Shown: positions 36,296-45,444, counted from the first letter of the stretch. The stretch is 64,000 nucleotides of DNA from Limnohabitans sp. (GCA_030158125.1 JAOATL010000015.1:372001-436000); one strand, 5' to 3'. Numbers and translations: made by a program. Notes: generated by a model not told the origin, from the sequence alone.

Positions 36296-37010
36296 GGGTG
36301 TGCCGCGCATTGCCCTGATCGGGGCTATGCCGGAAGAATTGTCGGCCGTGTTGGCCATGATGCCCGATGCACGTTGTGACGCGGTGGCAGGTCGCCAATT
36401 CTGGCAAGGCCAACTGCACGGACACGAGGTGGTGGCCGTGTTGTCAGGCATTGGCAAAGTGGCGGCGGCCATCACGGCCACCGTACTGATTGAAAAATTC
36501 CAAGTTCACCGAATTTTGTTCACGGGTGTGGCCGGTGGCTTGGCCCCGCAAGTGAAGGTGGGTGATGTGGTGGTTGGCACAGAACTGCTGCAGCATGACA
36601 TGAATGCATCACCTTTGTTTCCGCCTTACGAAGTTCCTTTGTTGGGGCGCGCACGGTTTCAAGCCGACCAAGTCATGACGCAAATCTTGCTGGCAAGTGC
36701 TGCACGCGCCTTGCCGCAAGCACAAGTGCACGCGGGCCTCATCATCAGTGGCGATCAGTTTGTGTCGAGTGCATCCGAGAGTCGGCGATTGCAAGCCGCA
36801 CTGTCAGATGCATTGGCGGTTGAGATGGAGGGTGCCGCTTTGGCGCAGGTTTGCCATGCCTATGGCATTCCCTTGGCCGTTGTGCGCACCTTGTCTGATC
36901 GCGCTGACGACGATGCGCATGCCGACTTTTCGCAGTTTGTGAAAGACGTGGCCAGCCACTACAGCGCGGCCATCGTCTCTGCGTTTTTGACGCAGTGGCC
37001 CGGCACTTGA
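36282..37010 (+). CDS. mtnN: 5'-methylthioadenosine/S-adenosylhomocysteine nucleosidase
   Basis: Cleaves adenine from MTA and SAH, in methionine salvage and quorum-signal precursor turnover. The PNP/UDP fold is clear: IALIGAMPEELSAV at the N-terminus, FTGVAGGLAPQVKVGDVV, IISGDQFVSS, and VEMEGAALAQVC with the substrate-binding glutamate. Start choice: ATG 36282 overlaps the fadD end by 14 bases; a GTG at 36300, just after the fadD stop, would give a shorter protein and is also plausible. Length 242 residues from the ATG. A hairpin with a T-tract ends the gene. Confidence 0.92.
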   Translation: MRPSEGVPRIALIGAMPEELSAVLAMMPDARCDAVAGRQFWQGQLHGHEVVAVLSGIGKVAAAITATVLIEKFQVHRILFTGVAGGLAPQVKVGDVVVGTELLQHDMNASPLFPPYEVPLLGRARFQADQVMTQILLASAARALPQAQVHAGLIISGDQFVSSASESRRLQAALSDALAVEMEGAALAQVCHAYGIPLAVVRTLSDRADDDAHADFSQFVKDVASHYSAAIVSAFLTQWPGT

Positions 37011-37013
37011 TGT

Positions 37014-37047
37014 GCCTGGGCCTGCGGCCAAGGCCAGGCTTTTATTT
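37014..37047 (+). terminator. Rho-independent terminator of mtnN
   Basis: GCCTGG (37014-37019) and CCAGGC (37034-37039) with an inner GC-rich loop, followed by TTTTATTT. The T-tract overlaps the stop codon of the convergent corA gene. Confidence 0.7.
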
Positions 37048-38028
37048 CAACCAACCACGCCTGCGGAAATACCACATCGGAACCACCGCACTGGCCACCA
37101 TCAGGCACAGTGCATAAGGGTAGCCCCAGGTTTGAGACAGCTCGGGCATGTACTGAAAGTTCATGCCGTACAAACTGGCAATCAGGGTGGGCGGCAGCAA
37201 AGCCACACTGGCCACCGAGAAAATCTTGATGATTTTGTTTTGGTTGATGTTGATGAAACCCACAGTGGCGTCCATCAAGAAGTTGATTTTTTCAAACAAG
37301 AACTCGGTGTGTGAATCGAGCGAGTCAATGTCGCGCAAAATTTGACGGGCTTCTTCAAACTGTTCGGCGTTCAGCATTTTGCTTCGCATCATGAAGCTGA
37401 CTGCGCGGCGGGTGTCCATGACGTTGCGGCGAATGCGACCGTTCAAGTCTTCTTGGCGGGCAATCGCACCCAGCACTTCGCCGGCCATGGCGTCGGTCAC
37501 GTCGCCAGACAGCACCAGCTTGCCTGCAATTTCCAACTTGTCGTAAATGTTTTCTAGGGTGTCGGCTGAGTACTCGGCGTCGGCGTCAAACAACTTCAGC
37601 AGTACTTCTTTGGCGTCTTCCAACAAGCCCGGGGCGCGGCGCGCGCGCAAACGCAGCAAGCGAAACACCGGCACGTCTTCATCGTGAATGGAAAACAGAA
37701 CGCCACGGCTGCGCAGGTCGGCATTGTGTTGGTTCAAAATGAACGCGCACCGCACGGTGCGAGGCTCGTCTTCGTCGGCGATCAAGAAGTCAGAGCGAAT
37801 GTGCAACTCGCCATTGTCTTCTTCGTAAAAGCGCGCAGATTCCTCAATGTCCTCGTCCATCGCATCTTCAGGAATGGACAGGCCATAGTATTGTTTGATC
37901 CAGCGCTTTTCGTCCAATGTGGGCGACTCTAAGTCCACCCAAATGGGTTGAAACTTGGACAGCTCTTCCAGAGACTCGATCTCTTCCTGGACGAGACGGC
38001 CGTTGGCAAGCGTAAAAATGTTGAGCAA
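37042..38028 (-). CDS. corA: CorA-family magnesium/cobalt transporter
   Basis: Pentameric divalent-cation channel of the inner membrane. 328 residues: a large cytoplasmic alpha/beta funnel domain, a long stalk helix, and two C-terminal helices separated by the selectivity motif YGMNF in TLIASLYGMNFQYMP. The protein ends in a basic tail (RRRGWLK). The start is TTG 38028, supported by AGGAG at 38036-38040 (minus strand) seven bases away. The gene is preceded by a long, hairpin-rich leader of about 177 bases, described separately. It lies on the same strand as the patatin gene, but a promoter-like -10 within the gap suggests separate transcription. Confidence 0.95.
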   Translation of the reverse strand: MLNIFTLANGRLVQEEIESLEELSKFQPIWVDLESPTLDEKRWIKQYYGLSIPEDAMDEDIEESARFYEEDNGELHIRSDFLIADEDEPRTVRCAFILNQHNADLRSRGVLFSIHDEDVPVFRLLRLRARRAPGLLEDAKEVLLKLFDADAEYSADTLENIYDKLEIAGKLVLSGDVTDAMAGEVLGAIARQEDLNGRIRRNVMDTRRAVSFMMRSKMLNAEQFEEARQILRDIDSLDSHTEFLFEKINFLMDATVGFININQNKIIKIFSVASVALLPPTLIASLYGMNFQYMPELSQTWGYPYALCLMVASAVVPMWYFRRRGWLK

Positions 38029-38240
38029 GGCAGATCTCCTTCAGCCCCAACAGCGGGGGGCCAAGTGTTCGATAAGGCGGCAAGGGGGCAAGCAGCTTTC
38101 GAACGACTGGCGCGGCTGCAACGCGGTGTGCAGCAAGAAGACCATTTCATTCGAAAGCTACCAACTAGGGTGGCTTTCCACGGAGCAAACTCCAAAATAA
38201 TGATGGGTCGGATTATGGCACTGCAATGTGACCGAGAAAA
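38029..38240 (-). promoter_or_regulatory. corA promoter and structured 5' leader
   Basis: On the minus strand a -10 CATAAT (38217-38212) with a weak -35 TTTTCT (38240-38235, 17-base spacer) gives a predicted start near 38205 and a leader of about 177 bases. Three hairpins follow: GGAG/CTCC at 38182-38193, a ten-pair stem with one mismatch at 38153-38178, and GCCCC/GGGGC at 38044-38061, the last only three bases from the Shine-Dalgarno sequence. No reading frame of note lies here. A magnesium- or translation-dependent leader is possible but not matched to a known riboswitch class. Confidence 0.4.
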
Positions 38241-38253
38241 CCCTTGCGGCCAA

Positions 38254-39522
38254 TTAATCGGCAAAAAAAGCCAAGAGCTCGTCCTGTCTTTGCGTTACAT
38301 CTTTGGCACCCAAGGCCATGAGCGCTCGCAAAAAACCCGGCTCAAACAACAGGTAACTTGACAGTGCTGCGCCCGAACCTTGCAATGCGCCTAAGCCTTC
38401 TAAAACACGATGCACGGGTCTGGGCAGTTCATGCACATGGGCTTGCGCCAACGCATCCAAAGATTCGCTGGGTTGCAAGGCCAGCACCTGAACCTCCTGC
38501 AGCGGCAGAAACGCAAGCCCTTCGGGGCTGTGCTGCGCGGCCAGATGCTTGAGTTGCTGGATGCTTTGATTGACGCGTTGCACTTGCGCCACGTCGGCCA
38601 TCAGGGTGTCGTTGAAAACACTGGCCATGGCGTGCCCTGCAATGTTGCCAAGACTGGGGCGTTGTCGGCTGGCACCATTGGCTGTGTCAGCCGAGCCCAT
38701 GTGATCGCGTTGTGGCTGTCCCACCCCAATGGCCAATATTTTGTGCGCACCCAAATGAACAGCAGGCGACAAAGGTGAGCTCTGCCGCATGGAGCCATCG
38801 CCAAAATACTCCATGTTGCCATCGACCCACAAAGGCGTGGCGGGGAACAAAAAAGGAATGGCACTGGATGCCATCAGGTGCTCGATGGTGATGTCTTGCT
38901 TTTCCGCCCGACGTCCGGGCCGGTTCCAGCCGTCAGTCGCCAGTGGCCCCTTGGTTTGGCAAAAGGTCCAGTGCACGCCCGTGGTGTAGCTGGAGGCTGT
39001 GACGGCCAAGGCTTTCAAGTGGCCGTTGTTCAAGGCTTGCGCAATGCTGTTGAGCGCAATGCGGCGATGCAAGGTGTCGACCAAGGGCATGCTGTTCAGC
39101 GCTGCACCCTGGCTTCGCACCGACAAAGAGACACCCAATGCGGTGGCCCAGCGACTGACCTTGGCCAAGGGGGTGTCGGGCAGGTGGTAGACCAAATGCG
39201 AGTGCAGGCCATGCCAAAACTCGCCCAAACCTTTCAGTGCGTCCAGCCCATCCATGGCGCGGCTGGCCAAGTAAGTGGCATTGAGCGCGCCCGCAGAGGT
39301 GCCGACCAATATTTGAAAGGGAAAGCGGATGGCCGGCCGAGCCGACGCTGACGGTTGGGCGCGCCGCGTTTCCAACAACTGTGCCAAGGCTTGAAGCGCC
39401 CCGGCTTGGTAGGCCGTTCTGGCGCCTCCCCCCATGAGGACCAAGCCCCGTGTGGGTCCCAAATGGGCTGAGTTGTGAGGCCCACTTGATGGGCCATTCC
39501 GAGTGAGATCATCCAGATGCAT
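38254..39522 (-). CDS. Patatin-like phospholipase
   Basis: 422 residues. Patatin fold with the glycine-rich oxyanion loop LMGGGARTAYQAGAL at 29-43, nucleophile Ser76 in VGTSAGAL, and the catalytic Asp in the DGS motif of YFGDGSMRQSSPL (about residue 226). There is no signal peptide, so a cytoplasmic or membrane-associated lipid acyl hydrolase is likely. The C-terminal part after about residue 290 is specific to this bacterial subgroup. Its start is only 38 bases from that of the divergent MFS gene. Natural substrate unknown. Confidence 0.9.
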   Translation of the reverse strand: MHLDDLTRNGPSSGPHNSAHLGPTRGLVLMGGGARTAYQAGALQALAQLLETRRAQPSASARPAIRFPFQILVGTSAGALNATYLASRAMDGLDALKGLGEFWHGLHSHLVYHLPDTPLAKVSRWATALGVSLSVRSQGAALNSMPLVDTLHRRIALNSIAQALNNGHLKALAVTASSYTTGVHWTFCQTKGPLATDGWNRPGRRAEKQDITIEHLMASSAIPFLFPATPLWVDGNMEYFGDGSMRQSSPLSPAVHLGAHKILAIGVGQPQRDHMGSADTANGASRQRPSLGNIAGHAMASVFNDTLMADVAQVQRVNQSIQQLKHLAAQHSPEGLAFLPLQEVQVLALQPSESLDALAQAHVHELPRPVHRVLEGLGALQGSGAALSSYLLFEPGFLRALMALGAKDVTQRQDELLAFFAD

Positions 39523-39560
39523 GACTGAATGATAGAGTCAGGCTTACAGGAATACCATAG

Positions 39561-40787
39561 ATGACGACACATTTGACGCCACAGCGAGAGCGTTGGCTAT
39601 TGCTGACCCTGGCCAGCATTCAATTCACCAGCGTGCTGGACTTCATGATCATGATGCCGCTGGGGCCCCAGCTGACCGGGTTGTTTGGCATCTCGGCCAG
39701 TCAGTTTGGCTTCTTGGTGTCGGCCTATACCTTCTCGGCAGGCTTGTCGGGGTTTTTGGCGGCCACCTACGTCGACCGGTTTGGCCGCAAACGCATGATG
39801 CTGACCTTGTACTCTTTGTTTGGGCTTGCGGCGGTGGCTTGTAGTTTTGCCCCCTCTTTTGCTTGGCTCATGGCGGCGCGGGTGGCTTCGGGCTTCTTTG
39901 GTGGTGTGCTGATGGCCTTGTCGCAAACCATTGTGGCCGAGGTGGTGCCCTATGAGCGGCGAGGCCGGGCCATGAGTTTGGTCATGACCTCTTTTTCTGT
40001 GGCCACGGTGGCCGGTGTTCCGCTGGCCTTGTTCTTGGTTGCGCAGTTCAACTGGCATGCGCCCTTTTTGGCCATTGCGGCCATGGTGACGGTGTTTGCC
40101 GTGGTCGCCAGCCAAACCTTGCCTAGCCTGAAGGGGCATGTGCAAACGCACGCAGATGGCGGCACAGCGCGCGCAATCGTGGCCAATTTGAGAGCCGTGT
40201 TGGTAGACCCCAACCACTTGCGCGCATTTGCCATGTCGGCCAGCATGGTGTTTGCAGGCTTTGCCGTCATTCCCTACATCACCCTGTACTTGCAAGCGAA
40301 TGCAGGGTTTCAGTCCTCTGAAATCCCCTATGTGTACTTGTTTGGCGGTGTCAGCACCTTGCTCACGGCACGCTGGATTGGCCATTGGTCCGACCGTGCG
40401 GGCAAAGCCTATGCCTTTCGACGCTTGGCATTGTTGATGCCTTTGCCCTTGCTGGGCATGACCTTGTCGGCGGCCTTGCCCATGGCGGGGGTGCTGGTGG
40501 TGTCGTCGCTGTTGTTTGTGGTGATGAGCGGCCGAATGATTCCGGGCATGGCACTCATCGGCGCTTCTGCAGACCCCCAAAGACGCGGCAGTTTCATGAC
40601 GCTGAACGCGGCAGTGCAGTCCCTGGCCATGGGCCTGGCAGCGCTGGTGGGGGGCCTCATCTTGGGACGTGACAGCAATGGCCAATTGACCCTTTACTGG
40701 GTATCGGCTTTGGTGGGGGGGTGTGCCAGTGTGTTGAGCTTTGCGCTCTCGTCCAGATTGCGCCTGCACGGTGCAGCGGCGCAATAG
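39561..40787 (+). CDS. MFS transporter (AraJ/Bcr-like drug exporter group)
   Basis: Twelve-helix permease of 408 residues. The loop 2-3 motif YVDRFGRKRMM, the helix 4 arginine in ARVASGFFGGVLMALSQTIVAEVVPYERRGRAMS and the helix 5 segment TSFSVATVAGVPLAL place it in the exporter groups of the MFS. An AGGA sequence lies nine bases before the ATG. It is divergent from the patatin gene across just 38 bases and not linked to hpf, which has its own 180-base upstream region. Substrate unknown. Confidence 0.88.
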   Translation: MTTHLTPQRERWLLLTLASIQFTSVLDFMIMMPLGPQLTGLFGISASQFGFLVSAYTFSAGLSGFLAATYVDRFGRKRMMLTLYSLFGLAAVACSFAPSFAWLMAARVASGFFGGVLMALSQTIVAEVVPYERRGRAMSLVMTSFSVATVAGVPLALFLVAQFNWHAPFLAIAAMVTVFAVVASQTLPSLKGHVQTHADGGTARAIVANLRAVLVDPNHLRAFAMSASMVFAGFAVIPYITLYLQANAGFQSSEIPYVYLFGGVSTLLTARWIGHWSDRAGKAYAFRRLALLMPLPLLGMTLSAALPMAGVLVVSSLLFVVMSGRMIPGMALIGASADPQRRGSFMTLNAAVQSLAMGLAALVGGLILGRDSNGQLTLYWVSALVGGCASVLSFALSSRLRLHGAAAQ

Positions 40788-40910
40788 GTCTTGGCTTCAA
40801 GATGGGAATTTATCAGCTTTTGGCCTGAAAAAGTGAACTCCTGACCAAGTTCAAGGGCTTACTGGCCCAAGCTTGCTTTTCTGATGTGCGGGGCGCATAG
40901 TGGATTCAAC

Positions 40911-40934
40911 CCACCACCACATGCGTGGCGGTGG
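40911..40934 (+). promoter_or_regulatory. Hairpin in the region upstream of hpf
   Basis: A ten-pair GC-rich stem with one A-C mismatch (40911-40920 with 40925-40934, loop ATGC), ending 21 bases before the AGGAGG of hpf. It has no T-tract, so it is more likely a 5'-UTR structure than a terminator. The remaining 120 bases between the MFS stop and this stem show nothing else I can name. Confidence 0.4.
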
Positions 40935-40967
40935 TTGTTCAACAAAGAGAGCATCAGGAGGCTATTT

Positions 40968-41297
40968 ATGAATCTCACGATCAGCGGTCATCATCTTGAA
41001 GTGACACCCGCCTTGCGAACTTATGTGACGGGCAAATTAGACCGCATCACGCGACATTTTGACCAAGTGGTCGATGTCAAAGTCTTGCTCACTGTTGAAA
41101 AACAAAAGGAAAAGGAAAAACGCCAAAGGGCCGAATGCAACATTCATGTCAAAGGCAATGACTTGTTTGCTGAAAGTGCCCACGAGGATTTGTATGCGGC
41201 CGTCGACGAGTTGGTCGACAAGTTGGACCGACAAGTCATCAAGCACAAAGACCGTATCACGGACCACCATCACAGCGCGCCCAAGCGCATGATGTGA
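40968..41297 (+). CDS. hpf: Ribosome hibernation-promoting factor
   Basis: Short HPF/RaiA (YhbH-type), 109 residues, which binds the 30S decoding site and inactivates ribosomes in starvation. [20 protein letters not shown] opens the beta-alpha-beta fold; the [17 protein letters not shown] segment and the [12 protein letters not shown] helix carry the basic rRNA-binding residues. ATG 40968 is preferred since AGGAGG lies seven bases upstream. In related genomes hpf usually follows rpoN; here an MFS gene precedes it. A terminator separates it from ptsN. Confidence 0.95.
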   Translation: MNLTISGHHLEVTPALRTYVTGKLDRITRHFDQVVDVKVLLTVEKQKEKEKRQRAECNIHVKGNDLFAESAHEDLYAAVDELVDKLDRQVIKHKDRITDHHHSAPKRMM

Positions 41298-41330
41298 AAT
41301 TTGACGGCCATTTCCTTTGACAGGACCCTG

Positions 41331-41359
41331 CCGCACCCTAACCGGTGCGGTTTTTTTTT
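41331..41359 (+). terminator. Strong rho-independent terminator of hpf
   Basis: CCGCACC (41331-41337), six-base loop, GGTGCGG (41344-41350), then nine Ts. ptsN therefore needs its own promoter; a CATAAT hexamer at 41382-41387 is the best candidate. Confidence 0.93.
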
Positions 41360-41398
41360 CGTCTGGGCCTGCGCAAGGGTGCATAATCCGCCCTCGAT

Positions 41399-41860
41399 AT
41401 GAACAGACTTGCAGCCATCCTCCCCGTTGAACAAGTGCTGGTTGGCGTTGATGCCACCAGCAAAAAGCGTGCTTTTGAGGAGGCGGGTCTGTTGTTTGAG
41501 AACTTGCACGGGCTGTCGCGCGCTTTGGTCACCGACAGTTTGTTCGCCCGCGAACGTCTGGGCTCAACCGGATTGGGTCACGGTGTGGCCATTCCGCACG
41601 GCCGCATCAAAGGCCTCAAGTCGCCCATGGCGGCGGTGTTTCAATTGGCGCAGTCGATTGGGTTTGATGCGCCTGATGAGCAACCCGTCAAGTTGTTGAT
41701 TTTTTTGTTGGTGCCAGAGGCCGCCACCCAAAAGCACTTGGAAATTTTGTCTGAAATTGCAGAATTGCTCAGCAATGGCGCCTTGCGTGACACGATGGTT
41801 GGCAGTGCCAGCGCAGACAGCTTGCACGGTTTGATCGCCAGTTGGTCGCCTGCTCGCTAA
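41399..41860 (+). CDS. ptsN: Nitrogen-regulatory PTS protein EIIA-Ntr
   Basis: Regulatory phosphocarrier of PTS-Ntr, 153 residues. The phosphorylatable histidine is His67 in GHGVAIPHGRI; the end segment ILSEIAELLSNGALRDTM is also typical. Acts by protein interaction in carbon, nitrogen and potassium balance (for example on Trk/Kdp systems in enterics). hprK follows after 35 bases, the standard betaproteobacterial order. The ATG is 11 bases past a CATAAT hexamer with no Shine-Dalgarno sequence, so a very short leader is likely. Confidence 0.95.
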   Translation: MNRLAAILPVEQVLVGVDATSKKRAFEEAGLLFENLHGLSRALVTDSLFARERLGSTGLGHGVAIPHGRIKGLKSPMAAVFQLAQSIGFDAPDEQPVKLLIFLLVPEAATQKHLEILSEIAELLSNGALRDTMVGSASADSLHGLIASWSPAR

Positions 41861-41895
41861 GTTATCCTGAGTGTTCCTAACGAAACGAGGTTGCG

Positions 41896-42837
41896 ATGAA
41901 GCCCACCGCTGTCAGCGCAGATGCGCTCTTTGAAGACCACCGAGGCAAACTCAAGTGGCAGTGGATTGCTGGCTTGGGCGCTTCCGAGCGCCGATTTGAC
42001 GAAGTAGCGGTTCGCGCAGCGCGTTCAGGTGCCGACTTGGTGGGGTACCTGAACTACATCCACCCGTATCGCGTGCAAATTCTCGGCGAGCGTGAGGTTG
42101 CCTACCTGACGCGAGGTTCTGAAGAGGATTGTCTGCGCCGTGTTTCACGCATTGTGACCCTAGAGCCTCCGGTGTTGGTGTTGGCAGACGGTCAAGCCGC
42201 ACCCGAAAGCTTGTTGCGAGTGTGCGAGCGTGCGCAAATTCCCATGTTTGCCACGCCAGAGTCTTCGGCCTTCGTGATTGACGTGTTACGTGCTTACTTG
42301 TCCAAACATTTTGCCGATCGCACCACCATGCATGGTGTGTTCATGGACATCTTGGGCTTGGGTGTCTTGATCACGGGTGAGTCCGGCTTGGGCAAAAGCG
42401 AGTTGGGCTTGGAGCTGATTTCTCGCGGCAATGGCTTGGTGGCCGACGACGCGGTCGATTTGTTCCGCATCAATCAAACCACCATTGAAGCGCGTTGCCC
42501 CGAGTTGTTGCAAAACTTGTTGGAAGTGCGCGGCATTGGTTTGCTCGACATCCGGGCCATTTTTGGTGAAACGGCGGTGCGTCGAAAAATGCGCCTCAAA
42601 CTCATTGTTCACCTGGTGCGACGCGAAAATTTTGAACGCGATTACGAACGGATTCCCGCAGAACCCCTCACGCAAGACGTGTTGGGCATTCCGGTGCGCA
42701 AGGTGGTCATTCAGGTGGTGGCGGGCCGCAACATTGCGGTTTTGGTGGAGGCTGCGGTGCGAAATACCATCTTGCACATGAGGGGCATTGACACCTACCA
42801 AGACTTCATGGAGCGTCAGCGCGCCGCCATGGGTTAA
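41896..42837 (+). CDS. hprK: HPr kinase/phosphorylase
   Basis: Phosphorylates and dephosphorylates HPr on serine, linking PTS state to energy charge. 313 residues: an N-terminal MurF-like domain (about 1-130) and a kinase domain with Walker [10 protein letters not shown] at 161-169, followed by [11 protein letters not shown] and the HprK signature [18 protein letters not shown] second motif [19 protein letters not shown] is the C-terminal region. An ACGAGG sequence precedes the ATG. It is convergent with fur. Confidence 0.96.
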   Translation: MKPTAVSADALFEDHRGKLKWQWIAGLGASERRFDEVAVRAARSGADLVGYLNYIHPYRVQILGEREVAYLTRGSEEDCLRRVSRIVTLEPPVLVLADGQAAPESLLRVCERAQIPMFATPESSAFVIDVLRAYLSKHFADRTTMHGVFMDILGLGVLITGESGLGKSELGLELISRGNGLVADDAVDLFRINQTTIEARCPELLQNLLEVRGIGLLDIRAIFGETAVRRKMRLKLIVHLVRRENFERDYERIPAEPLTQDVLGIPVRKVVIQVVAGRNIAVLVEAAVRNTILHMRGIDTYQDFMERQRAAMG

Positions 42838-42857
42838 TTTTCAGCGGTGGCCGGCCT

Positions 42858-43280
42858 TTAACGCTGGGCTCTGTGTGGGCAGGGGTTGCGTGTGCAGTGT
42901 GCATACAAACTCAAAGCGTGATCTGCAATCACAAAGCCCTTGGCCAGCGCCACATCGTGTTGGCGCTGTTCAATTTCTGCATCGAAAAACTCTTCAACTT
43001 TGCCGCAGTCGAGGCAGACCATGTGGTCATGGTGCTGGCCTTCGTTGAGCTCGTAGACGGCTTTGCCGCTTTCAAAATGATTGCGGCTGAGCAAACCTGC
43101 TTGCTCAAATTGCGTCAAGACGCGGTACACCGTGGCCAAACCAATGTCGGCATTGTCATGCAGCAAATGCTTGTACACATCTTCGGCGGTCATGTGACGC
43201 TGAGAGCCCTTTTGAAAGATTTCTAATATCTTCTGGCGGGGTACCGTGGCTTTCAGGCCTGTACTTTTAAGTTCGTCCAT
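42858..43280 (-). CDS. fur: Ferric uptake regulator
   Basis: Iron-responsive repressor, 140 residues. The N-terminal winged helix ([29 protein letters not shown]) is followed by the dimerisation domain with metal ligands in [10 protein letters not shown] and paired zinc cysteines Cys89/Cys92 and Cys129/Cys134. It is divergent from bamE, the common betaproteobacterial arrangement. I could not find a convincing Fur box in the region up to bamE. Confidence 0.96.
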   Translation of the reverse strand: MDELKSTGLKATVPRQKILEIFQKGSQRHMTAEDVYKHLLHDNADIGLATVYRVLTQFEQAGLLSRNHFESGKAVYELNEGQHHDHMVCLDCGKVEEFFDAEIEQRQHDVALAKGFVIADHALSLYAHCTRNPCPHRAQR

Positions 43281-43385
43281 GTCGTCTCAGTTGCAATTGA
43301 AAGTGAGGGGGCTTGGCTTGGGCAGATGCGCCAGAGCCGGATGCTACCGCTACAATGACCCGATCATATGGCCTGCCACGCATCC

Positions 43386-43940
43386 ATGAAAAAACAAATT
43401 CGTATGTCCTTGCGCTCTATTTGCACCTTCGGTCTTGCCATGCCCTTGCTTCTGGGCTTGCTCAGCGCTTGCAGTGTGCCCCGTTTGAATGTCTCCACCG
43501 ATGCGGTTTTGTACATTCCAGAGGTGGTGCAGGGCAACTTTGTGTCGCGTGAGCAAAAAGACTTTCTCAAGCCTGGCATGTCGCGCTTGCAAGTCAAAGA
43601 AGTTCTGGGTACACCGTTGGTCTCTAGTGTTTTTCACGAAGACCGCTGGGATTATGTGTTCACCATTCGCCGTCAAGGGGTGCCCGCTCAAAACTTCAGC
43701 CTCAGCGTCTGGTTCAAAGGCGATGTGCTGAGCCAGGTCACCGGCGACGACTTGCCCAGCGAAACCGAATTTGTCACCAAGCTGGTGGCCGACAAGCCCA
43801 GCCTCAAAGTCCCTAGCCTTGAGGCCAAGGAAGAAGATCTTCGCAAATTTCCTGCCCCTGTTCGCAAAGCCCAGCCGGCCAATGCACCGGCCGTGCCGCT
43901 GCCCACGTCTTACCCTCCGCTTGAACCTGCCTCGCGCTGA
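43386..43940 (+). CDS. bamE: Outer membrane protein assembly factor BamE
   Basis: Outer membrane lipoprotein of the BAM complex (SmpA/OmlA domain). The signal peptide ends with lipobox LSAC at Cys29; the conserved [20 protein letters not shown] and WDYVFTIR segments cover the SmpA/OmlA fold (about 40-115). The rest is a Pro/Ala-rich tail not seen in E. coli BamE. In-frame ATGs at 43368 and 43386 are both possible; I take 43386 because it gives a typical Lys-rich signal start. A TACAAT hexamer at 43351-43356 may be its -10. The stop shares one base with the dapB start. Confidence 0.92.
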   Translation: MKKQIRMSLRSICTFGLAMPLLLGLLSACSVPRLNVSTDAVLYIPEVVQGNFVSREQKDFLKPGMSRLQVKEVLGTPLVSSVFHEDRWDYVFTIRRQGVPAQNFSLSVWFKGDVLSQVTGDDLPSETEFVTKLVADKPSLKVPSLEAKEEDLRKFPAPVRKAQPANAPAVPLPTSYPPLEPASR

Positions 43941-44785
43941 TGTACCCCATGACACAAGTTTCTTTGCCTTCTTCCGTTCAAGCCCGCCACGCCATCGCGG
44001 TGGCCGGTGCGTCTGGCCGCATGGGTCATATGCTCATTGAAGCCATCTCTCAGTCAGACGACTGTCAGTTGGCGGGTGCCCTCGATCTGCCCACCAGCGC
44101 GGCCGTTGGCACCGATGCCAGCGCTGCCTTTGGCAAAGCCAGTGGCGTGTTGGTCACTGGCGATTTGCGCACAGGTCTCCAAAATTCACAGTACCTGATC
44201 GACTTTACCCGGCCAGAAGGCACCTTGGCGCACCTCAAGGTGTGTCAGGCTTTGGGGGTGAAGGCCGTCATTGGCACCACAGGTTTTTCGGATGCCGAAA
44301 AGGCTGACATCAAGGCCATGGCCAAAGACATTGCCATCGTCATGGCCCCCAACATGAGTGTGGGCGTTAACGTCACGCTCAAGTTGCTCGAAATGGCTGC
44401 CAAGGCAATGGCCACCGGCTACGACATTGAAATCATTGAGGCGCATCACCGTCACAAGGTCGATGCCCCTTCTGGCACAGCCCTCAAAATGGGCGAGGTC
44501 ATCGCCGATGCCCTGGGCCGAGATTTGAAAGATTGCGCGGTGTATGCCCGCGAAGGCGTCACGGGCGAACGCGATCCATCCAGCATCGGCTTTGCCACCA
44601 TTCGCGGCGGCGACATCGTGGGCGACCATACTGTCTTGTTTGCGGGCACCGGCGAGCGCATCGAAATTACGCACAAGTCCTCCAGTCGTGCCACCTACGC
44701 CCAAGGCAGCTTGCGCGCCGTGCGCTTCTTGGCGGGCCAAAAAACCGGCCTGTTCGACATGTTTGACGTTCTCTCACTCCGTTAA
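43940..44785 (+). CDS. dapB: 4-hydroxy-tetrahydrodipicolinate reductase
   Basis: Second committed step to diaminopimelate and lysine, NAD(P)H-dependent. The nucleotide motif [10 protein letters not shown] is at 21-30; [22 protein letters not shown] is the catalytic segment with the His pair and Lys, and [17 protein letters not shown] closes the substrate site. 281 residues from ATG 43940; an in-frame ATG at 43949 would shorten it by three. It follows bamE directly, a conserved order, and precedes exbB by eight bases. Confidence 0.95.
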   Translation: MYPMTQVSLPSSVQARHAIAVAGASGRMGHMLIEAISQSDDCQLAGALDLPTSAAVGTDASAAFGKASGVLVTGDLRTGLQNSQYLIDFTRPEGTLAHLKVCQALGVKAVIGTTGFSDAEKADIKAMAKDIAIVMAPNMSVGVNVTLKLLEMAAKAMATGYDIEIIEAHHRHKVDAPSGTALKMGEVIADALGRDLKDCAVYAREGVTGERDPSSIGFATIRGGDIVGDHTVLFAGTGERIEITHKSSSRATYAQGSLRAVRFLAGQKTGLFDMFDVLSLR

Positions 44786-44793
44786 ACCAGCGC

Positions 44794-45438
44794 ATGAGTT
44801 TGCTCACCTTTTGGCTGCAGGGTGACTTCGTCATCCGCTTTGTCGCCTTGGTCCTCTTGGCTTTGTCTGTCAGCACTTGGGTGGTCATTGTTTGGAAATG
44901 GGGCGTGCTGCGACGTGTTCAGCGCGATGTGCCGCAAAGCATTGCGGCTTTTTGGCAGGCCGCGCAGTTTGACGACGCCCTGCAGCGAGTGTCGCAGTTT
45001 GACCGTGACCAATGCGTCAAACCCATGCTAGAGGCCACCGTGTTGCCCTTGGATGCAACCTTGGCCGCCGCTGGCGAACGCGAGCATCAGCTCACAAGGG
45101 TCTTGCGGGACAGCATGCAAACCACCGTGCGGCGTCTGCAATGGGGCCACCTGTTATTGGCCACGGCCGGTGCCATTGCGCCTTTTGTGGGCTTGTTGGG
45201 CACCGTGTGGGGCATTTTCAATGCCCTTAGCGGTATGGCTGAAGCCGGCCAAATCACCTTAGACCGGGTGGCAGGCCCCGTGGGAGAGGCCCTGGTCATG
45301 ACCGCCGCAGGCTTGGCGGTGGCCATTCCCGCTGTGTTGGCTTACAACATCTTGGGCCGGGCTGTGACGCACATCGAAGTTGAGTTGGAGGGCTTTGCCC
45401 AAGACCTTTTGAATTTGCTCACGGGCCGTCAACGTTGA
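44794..45438 (+). CDS. exbB: MotA/TolQ/ExbB-family proton channel protein
   Basis: Inner membrane stator of a TonB or Tol energising system, 214 residues. Three hydrophobic helices are seen near 10-35, 120-145 and 165-190; LLATAGAIAPFVGLLGTVWGIFNALSGMA is the family signature with the GxVxG core. The downstream exbD gene supplies the partner. TonB itself is absent from the window, so whether this pair serves TonB or Tol is unresolved. The gene starts eight bases after dapB. Confidence 0.92.
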   Translation: MSLLTFWLQGDFVIRFVALVLLALSVSTWVVIVWKWGVLRRVQRDVPQSIAAFWQAAQFDDALQRVSQFDRDQCVKPMLEATVLPLDATLAAAGEREHQLTRVLRDSMQTTVRRLQWGHLLLATAGAIAPFVGLLGTVWGIFNALSGMAEAGQITLDRVAGPVGEALVMTAAGLAVAIPAVLAYNILGRAVTHIEVELEGFAQDLLNLLTGRQR

Positions 45439-45444
45439 TGCGGC

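Noticed and set aside
34586-36481. 631-codon open frame antisense to fadD and mtnN
   Set aside because: The sense strand encodes a complete FadD with AMP-binding motifs; the antisense product is His/Arg-rich without any domain. Such long mirror frames are usual in GC-biased genes.
40863-40876. Sigma-54-like -24/-12 element before hpf
   Set aside because: The GG and GC pairs are separated by nine instead of ten bases and the -24 box is imperfect, so the match is not convincing.
43281-43385. Fur box in the fur-bamE divergent region
   Set aside because: No sequence near the GATAATGATAATCATTATC consensus; only a short AT-rich TTGCAATTGAA.
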